Shown here one piece after another: positions 58,770-64,000 of a stretch of DNA of 64,000 nt. The stretch is from contig NZ_JAFBIL020000005.1 of the NCBI RefSeq assembly GCF_016809835.1, forward strand, positions 186,001 to 250,000, given 5' to 3'. The notes under the pieces are model-generated. The model had not been told where the DNA came from, did no database searches, and saw only the letters and a list, made by a program, of their open reading frames with translations. The translations under genes were made by a program, and so were the position numbers. The DNA is from Massilia soli. Its GTDB lineage: Bacteria > Pseudomonadota > Gammaproteobacteria > Burkholderiales > Burkholderiaceae_D. Position 1 is the first letter of the stretch, and every line of letters starts with the position of its first letter.

Positions 58770-58818
58770 TTCGTTTGCCCTGACGCTCTCGTTGCGGACT
58801 CGTTTTAAGATTGGAACA

Positions 58819-60498
58819 ATGATGAAGATTTCAGATTTAAAAATTGGCGTTCGACTGGGCTCAGCATTTGGCGCCGTGCTGCTACTGATGGCCGCGATGG
58901 TCGCCGTTGGCATTTGGGAGATATCCAAAATTGCGGACGCCAAAGTGGAGATGAAATCCACCGCCTACAAACAGCGCCTGGCGGCGAACTGGCTCCAAGG
59001 CATCGCGACCAATGCCGTCCGGACCTACGCCAAGGTGCGAAGTTCCACGGCCGAGGATGAACAGTTCTTCGGCGACGAGATGAAAAAGACGAGCGCGGAC
59101 ATCACAAAAATCCAGAAAGAACTCGAAACACTGATTCAAAGCGATGAAGGCAAAGCCCTGTTTACGGCAGTGGGAGAAAAGCGCAAGTCCTATGTCAGCA
59201 TCCGCGACGCCGCGTTCAAGCTCAAGGCTGACCCCGCCGGCAACATGGATGACCTCAACAACAAGGTCCGCAATGAACTGCTGCCGGCAATGGCCGCCTA
59301 TACCAAGTCGGTTGAGAACGTGGCTATTTTCCAGAAATCACTGTTCGACCAGGCCGACGCCACCATCGACGACGTGTATGCCCAAGCGATCAACCGCCTG
59401 GCGGCGCTCGGCGCAGCCGGACTGGTGCTTGGCACGCTGATGGCATGGCTCCTCTCGCGCAGCATCACCCGTCCGCTGGCCCATGCGGTGACGCTTGCCG
59501 AGACCGTCGCCATGGGCGACTTGCGCAGCGAGATCGACGTCAACTCGCGCGATGAAGTCGGCCAGCTGCTCGGCGCGCTCAAACGCATGAACGAGAGCCT
59601 GCGCACCACCGTCATCCAGGTTCACAGCGGCACCGACATGATCTCGACGGCATCGCAGGAAATCGCAGCGGGCAACATGGACCTGTCGTCACGCACCGAG
59701 CAGCAAGCCAGTTCGCTGGAAGAGACGGCATCGTCGATGGAAGAGCTGACCAGCACCGTCAAGCAAAACGCCGACAACGCCCGCCAGGCCAACGCGCTGG
59801 CCGTGTCGGCGTCGGAAGTGGCGGTGAAAGGCGGCACCGTGGTGTCGGAAGTCGTCGATACGATGGCATCGATCAATGAGTCCTCGCGCAAGATCGTCGA
59901 CATCATCGGAGTCATCGACGGCATCGCGTTCCAGACCAATATCCTGGCGCTGAATGCGGCGGTGGAAGCGGCGCGCGCCGGTGAACAAGGCCGCGGTTTT
60001 GCGGTCGTGGCATCCGAAGTACGCAACCTGGCGCAACGCTCGGCCGCCGCCGCGAAAGAGATCAAGACCCTGATCAACGACTCGGTCACCAAGGTCGATG
60101 CCGGCGGCAAGCTGGTCGACCAGGCCGGCGCCACCATGACCGAAATCGTCCAGTCGATCACGCGCGTTACCGACATCATGTCCGAAATCGCGTCCGCCAG
60201 CATCGAGCAAACCAGCGGCATTGAGCAGATCAATATGGCGATCAGCCAGATGGACCAGGTCACGCAGCAAAATGCCGCGCTGGTCGAGGAAGCCGCCGCT
60301 GCCGCCGGTTCGCTGCAGGATCAGGCGAGCGCGCTGGCCAAGGTGGTTAGCGTGTTCAATGTCGGTGACGCGCACGTCGTCGCGGCGGCGCCGAAGCGCG
60401 CGGCCAAGCCGGCGGCGCGTCCCGCTTCAACCCAGGCCGCACGCAAGTCGCCGCGGCTTGCGGTTGCCGGTGGTGCTGACGACTGGGAAGCGTTTTAA
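58819..60498 (+). CDS. Methyl-accepting chemotaxis protein
   Basis: A 559-residue transmembrane chemoreceptor. Helix 1 is at about residues 12-33, a four-helix-bundle-type periplasmic domain at about 35-190, helix 2 at about 195-213, HAMP at about 213-265, and the signalling domain follows. The hairpin tip is intact ([20 protein letters not shown], then [15 protein letters not shown]). The very C-terminus DDWEAF resembles the NWETF-type tether for CheR/CheB. The start is the first of two adjacent ATGs at 58819. The ligand is unknown; no other che genes are present in the window. Confidence 0.94.
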   Translation: MMKISDLKIGVRLGSAFGAVLLLMAAMVAVGIWEISKIADAKVEMKSTAYKQRLAANWLQGIATNAVRTYAKVRSSTAEDEQFFGDEMKKTSADITKIQKELETLIQSDEGKALFTAVGEKRKSYVSIRDAAFKLKADPAGNMDDLNNKVRNELLPAMAAYTKSVENVAIFQKSLFDQADATIDDVYAQAINRLAALGAAGLVLGTLMAWLLSRSITRPLAHAVTLAETVAMGDLRSEIDVNSRDEVGQLLGALKRMNESLRTTVIQVHSGTDMISTASQEIAAGNMDLSSRTEQQASSLEETASSMEELTSTVKQNADNARQANALAVSASEVAVKGGTVVSEVVDTMASINESSRKIVDIIGVIDGIAFQTNILALNAAVEAARAGEQGRGFAVVASEVRNLAQRSAAAAKEIKTLINDSVTKVDAGGKLVDQAGATMTEIVQSITRVTDIMSEIASASIEQTSGIEQINMAISQMDQVTQQNAALVEEAAAAAGSLQDQASALAKVVSVFNVGDAHVVAAAPKRAAKPAARPASTQAARKSPRLAVAGGADDWEAF

Positions 60499-60506
60499 GA
60501 GCAAGC

Positions 60507-60543
60507 GGCGGATGCGTTTCGCTTACGCGAACGCGCATCCGCC
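60507..60543. terminator. Strong hairpin between convergent genes
   Basis: GGCGGATGCG and CGCATCCGCC pair perfectly (60507-60516 with 60534-60543), with TTCGC/GCGAA pairing inside. It lies between the chemoreceptor stop and the convergent pseudouridine-synthase-like gene. T-tracts are lacking on both sides, so termination efficiency is uncertain. Confidence 0.65.
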
Positions 60544-60562
60544 GAATTGATTTGAAAGAGCC

Positions 60563-61296
60563 TTAGAACCGCTCGTAGTCGTGCAGGTAGCGCCACTGCC
60601 CCGCAGGCAGCCCGGCCATCGGCAAGCGCCCGATACGGATGCGCTTCATGCCCACCACTTTCAGTCCGACCATCCGGCACATGTGCTCCAGCTGCCCCGG
60701 CTTGACGCCCTTGGCGGCGAACCGCAGGCGCGTCTCGTTCTGCCAGCTGACCTTCATCGGCGCGATCGGCTTGCCATTGAACGGCAGCCCGTGATTGAGC
60801 AGCGCCAGGCCGCCCTCGGCGATTGCGCCCGCGGTTTCGACGATGTACTCGTTCTCGACTCGCATGCCCTCTTCCACCAACTTGCGCGCGACGCGGAAGT
60901 CCTGCGTGTACACCACCAGCCCGCTGGCCATGGTTTCCAGCGGCGAGGCGATCGTCAGGTTGGCCGTATGCCGTTTCAGGAAACGCTGCTGCTTGCCGTG
61001 ATCGGCAGGCAGCAGTGTTTCGGCCGTCACCAGGTTCAAGGCCGGCGTGCCGTCGCTGCCGATGCCCGCGTTGTAGCCAGCCGGTTTATGCAGCAAGATC
61101 GTCACCGGCGGGATCTCGTCGGCGCGCGCATCCGGGTGCAGCACGACATCCTGCGCGTCAAGCACGCGCATGCCTGGATCCTCAGCCACCGCACCGTCGA
61201 CGCTGACCCAGCCGCCGGCGATGTATCGCTCAGCTTCGGCGCGCGAGCAGGGAATCATTTCGGCCACGCGCTTGGCCAGGCGAATCGAGGAATCGG

Positions 61297-61300
<4 letters not shown>
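60563..61300 (-). CDS. RsuA/RluF-family pseudouridine synthase-like protein
   Basis: A 245-residue protein with an S4-like RNA-binding N-terminus (RLAKRVAEMIPCSRAEAERYIAGGWVSVDG, residues about 7-36) and a pseudouridine-synthase fold (TILLHKPAGYNAG near residue 68; ENEYIVETAG; GLKVVGMKRIRIGRLPMAGL). At the usual R-L-D catalytic position the sequence reads SPLETMASGLVVYTQD, so Glu122 stands where the catalytic Asp is expected. It may be inactive, altered, or a subfamily variant. The start overlaps the ltaE stop by 4 bp. Confidence 0.85.
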
Positions 61301-62328
<1,028 letters not shown>

Positions 62329-62348
62329 GATGTTCGTCTCTTGATGTG

Positions 62349-63242
62349 TTATTTAGCCGCCGACATGGTTTCGGCTTCGGCCAGTTTCTCGCAGTAGAAG
62401 CGCTCGCCCATTTCTTCCAGGCCCAGCGTCGCCAGCACTTCCTGCAGGCGCTCGGTCGGACGCTTGCGCGGCAGGTTCTTGTAGCTGGCGATGATCAATT
62501 CGTTCTTCATCGAGTGCTCCCAGCCCACCAATTCGGTCACGTTGACCTGGTAGCCGTGCGCTTCGAGCTGCAGGCAGCGCAGCACGTTGGTGACCTGGCT
62601 GCCGAATTCGCGCGTGTGCAGCGGGTGGCGCCAGATTTCGGTCAGCGCGCTCTTGCCCAGGTCCTTGCCTTTGTTCTTGCGCAGGACGCTGGCCACCTCG
62701 GCCTGGCAGCACGGCACCAGCACCATGAACTTGGCGTTTTTCTTGAGCGCGAAGTCAATGGCGTCATCGGTGGCGGTGTTACAGGCGTGCAGCGCGGTGA
62801 CGATGTCGATTTGCGCCGGCAGCTGGTTCGACCTGGTCGACTCAGCCACCGACAGGTTCAGGAACGACATGCCCGGAAAGCCAAGGCGTGCAGCCAGCTC
62901 GGTCGACTTCTGCACCAGTTCTTCACGCGTCTCGATGCCGTAGATGCGCGAGCCGTCGTCCAGTCCCTTGAAGAACAGGTCGTACAGGATGAACCCGAGG
63001 TAGGACTTGCCGGCGCCGTGGTCGACCAGCGAAATGCCCGGGTGGTCCTGCTGGACTTCCTTGAGCAGCGGCTCGATGAACTGGTACAGGTGGTACACCT
63101 GCTTGAGCTTGCGGCGGCTGTCCTGATTCAGCTTGCCGTCGCGCGTGAGGATGTGCAGTTCCTGCAGCAGTTCGATGGATTGGCCGGGACGCACTTCCGG
63201 CGGCAGGACCATACCCTGCTGCCTGGTCTCAGCGCGCTTCAT
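62349..63242 (-). CDS. SAM-dependent methyltransferase, class I
   Basis: A 297-residue protein with a Rossmann methyltransferase core. The motif I region is ISLVDHGAGKSYLGFILYDLFF (residues about 69-90), an acidic residue follows in IYGIETREELV, and the region IDIVTALHACNTATDDAIDFAL plus FMVLVPCCQAEVASVL matches the Methyltransf_32 / GSTCD-like family. The start at 63242 sits within iscX (14-bp overlap) and gives the natural N-terminus. Its substrate is unknown. Confidence 0.85.
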   Translation of the reverse strand: MKRAETRQQGMVLPPEVRPGQSIELLQELHILTRDGKLNQDSRRKLKQVYHLYQFIEPLLKEVQQDHPGISLVDHGAGKSYLGFILYDLFFKGLDDGSRIYGIETREELVQKSTELAARLGFPGMSFLNLSVAESTRSNQLPAQIDIVTALHACNTATDDAIDFALKKNAKFMVLVPCCQAEVASVLRKNKGKDLGKSALTEIWRHPLHTREFGSQVTNVLRCLQLEAHGYQVNVTELVGWEHSMKNELIIASYKNLPRKRPTERLQEVLATLGLEEMGERFYCEKLAEAETMSAAK

Positions 63243-63423
63243 CGATCCACGCCTGTTGAATCGCTTCGAGAACCTTCTCGCCGCCGCGGGTGCGGTCGTC
63301 GTCGAAGCCGTCCAGCGCCACCACCCAGTTATGCAGGTCGACGAAACGCACGGTGGCGGGATCGACGTCCGGATACAGGTCGTACAGTGCCTCGGCAATG
63401 GCCGGGATATCGCTCCACTTCAT
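63229..63423 (-). CDS. iscX: Fe-S assembly protein IscX
   Basis: A 64-residue acidic protein that binds IscS and modulates iron-sulfur assembly. The N-terminus MKWSDIPAIAEALYDLYPDVDP and WVVALDGFDDD are characteristic. Encoded directly after fdx (12 bp), the usual isc order. Confidence 0.95.
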   Translation of the reverse strand: MKWSDIPAIAEALYDLYPDVDPATVRFVDLHNWVVALDGFDDDRTRGGEKVLEAIQQAWIDEAR

Positions 63424-63435
63424 CGTACGCTCCGG

Positions 63436-63777
63436 TCAGTGGCTTTTTTCAGCCGCGTGATTGATCGTATATTTCGGCAGCTCGACCACCAGGTCCTGCT
63501 GGCCGACGATCGCCTGGCACGACAGGCGCGACACAGGCTCCAGGCCCCAGGCGCGGTCGAGCAGGTCTTCTTCGTCTTCTTCCAGCTCGTTGAGCGAATT
63601 GAAGCCTTCGCGGATCAGCACGTGGCAGGTGGTGCAGGCGCACACGCGGTCGCACGCGTGCTCGATTTCGATATCGTTCGCGAGCAGCGTGTCGCAGACC
63701 GACTGGCCGGTCGGCGCTTCGAGCACGGCGCCTTCAGGGCAGTACTCGGGATGTGGAAGGATGACGATTTGTGGCAC
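63436..63777 (-). CDS. fdx: [2Fe-2S] ferredoxin of the isc cluster
   Basis: A 113-residue adrenodoxin-type ferredoxin. The ligand pattern is in HACDRVCACTTCHVLI with the fourth Cys in RLSCQAIVG. The start is the GTG at 63777, preceded by AGAGGTAAT; the longer upstream frame has no family likeness. It supplies electrons for cluster assembly. Confidence 0.95.
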   Translation of the reverse strand: MPQIVILPHPEYCPEGAVLEAPTGQSVCDTLLANDIEIEHACDRVCACTTCHVLIREGFNSLNELEEDEEDLLDRAWGLEPVSRLSCQAIVGQQDLVVELPKYTINHAAEKSH

Positions 63778-63808
63778 GGGATTACCTCTTGATTGTGTAT
63801 ATATTCGT

Positions 63809-64000
63809 TCAGACTTCGTCGAGCTTCTTGCCGGCCAGCGCGCTGCGCACGCTCTGGTCCATGCGGCGCGATGCAAAGTCTTCGGTGCCCTGCGCAAGGG
63901 CGGCCACGGCCGAATGCAGCGCCGCCTGCTTGAGCGCGACGTCCGCAGGGTCGACCGGCATCGCGATGGCGTCGCGCACCTTGTTCATCAGCGCGGCGAT
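63809..64000 (-). CDS. hscA: Fe-S protein assembly chaperone HscA (C-terminal end only)
   Basis: The last 63 codons plus stop of a DnaK-family protein, running off the right edge. The sequence ends SVRSALAGKKLDEV, typical of HscA C-termini, and it is immediately upstream of fdx as in the isc operon. The rest of the gene lies outside the window. Confidence 0.88.
   Translation of the reverse strand: MAALMNKVRDAIAMPVDPADVALKQAALHSAVAALAQGTEDFASRRMDQSVRSALAGKKLDEV

Overview
The window looks like chromosomal DNA of a high-GC betaproteobacterium of the order Burkholderiales, most likely Oxalobacteraceae (Massilia/Duganella/Janthinobacterium type). This is inferred from gene content and order: a nuoA-L operon with tpiA, secG and tRNA-Leu upstream, the ilvI-ilvH-ilvC / pssA / leuA group, a sigma factor - DUF3619 - DUF3106 - RDD cluster, and iscX-fdx-hscA. 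No rRNA, prophage, CRISPR array or complete insertion sequence was seen.

Layout. 1-11.2 kb (minus strand): NADH:quinone oxidoreductase operon nuoA to nuoL, with nuoL cut by the left edge, preceded by tRNA-Leu(GAG), secG and tpiA. 12.7-21.6 kb: housekeeping and accessory genes (quinone oxidoreductase, small conserved protein, VOC protein, GNAT, a large hybrid sensor kinase, a membrane-tailed S12 serine hydrolase coupled to a Sel1 protein, a DUF2807 protein). 22.1-32.3 kb (plus strand): a Tad/Flp pilus locus, tadV-rcpC-rcpA-flp-tadG-tadE-tadF-tadZ-tadA-tadB-tadC, ending against a convergent two-component pair (NarL-type regulator and HisKA_3 kinase). 34.8-39.2 kb: a GMC-type flavoprotein with a four-cysteine cluster, an inverted-repeat element with a REPIN-like core, then rpsO-pnp.

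39.2-48.5 kb is the most unusual part. A segment running from inside a small lipoprotein gene to inside leuA is present twice in tandem. Copy A carries a 1,123-residue PPC-repeat/DUF4214 protein, an RDD protein, a 70-bp VOC remnant, an A/T-richer small membrane gene and a 447-bp leuA 3' fragment. This fragment is fused directly to the second lipoprotein fragment. Copy B continues with RDD, an intact VOC gene, a TonB-like N-terminus protein and intact leuA. The leuA fragments show a sharp two-part divergence pattern.

48.5-53.9 kb (minus strand): pssA, a SIMPL-domain protein and ilvI-ilvH-ilvC, with a 29-codon upstream reading frame before ilvI. 54.2-57.8 kb (plus strand): sigma factor cluster and a HerA-like ATPase. 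57.8-64 kb: GNAT, a chemoreceptor, an RsuA-family protein with Glu where the catalytic Asp is expected, threonine aldolase, a methyltransferase, iscX, fdx and the end of hscA. REP/REPIN-like palindromes recur at four places, one of them inside the tadG reading frame.
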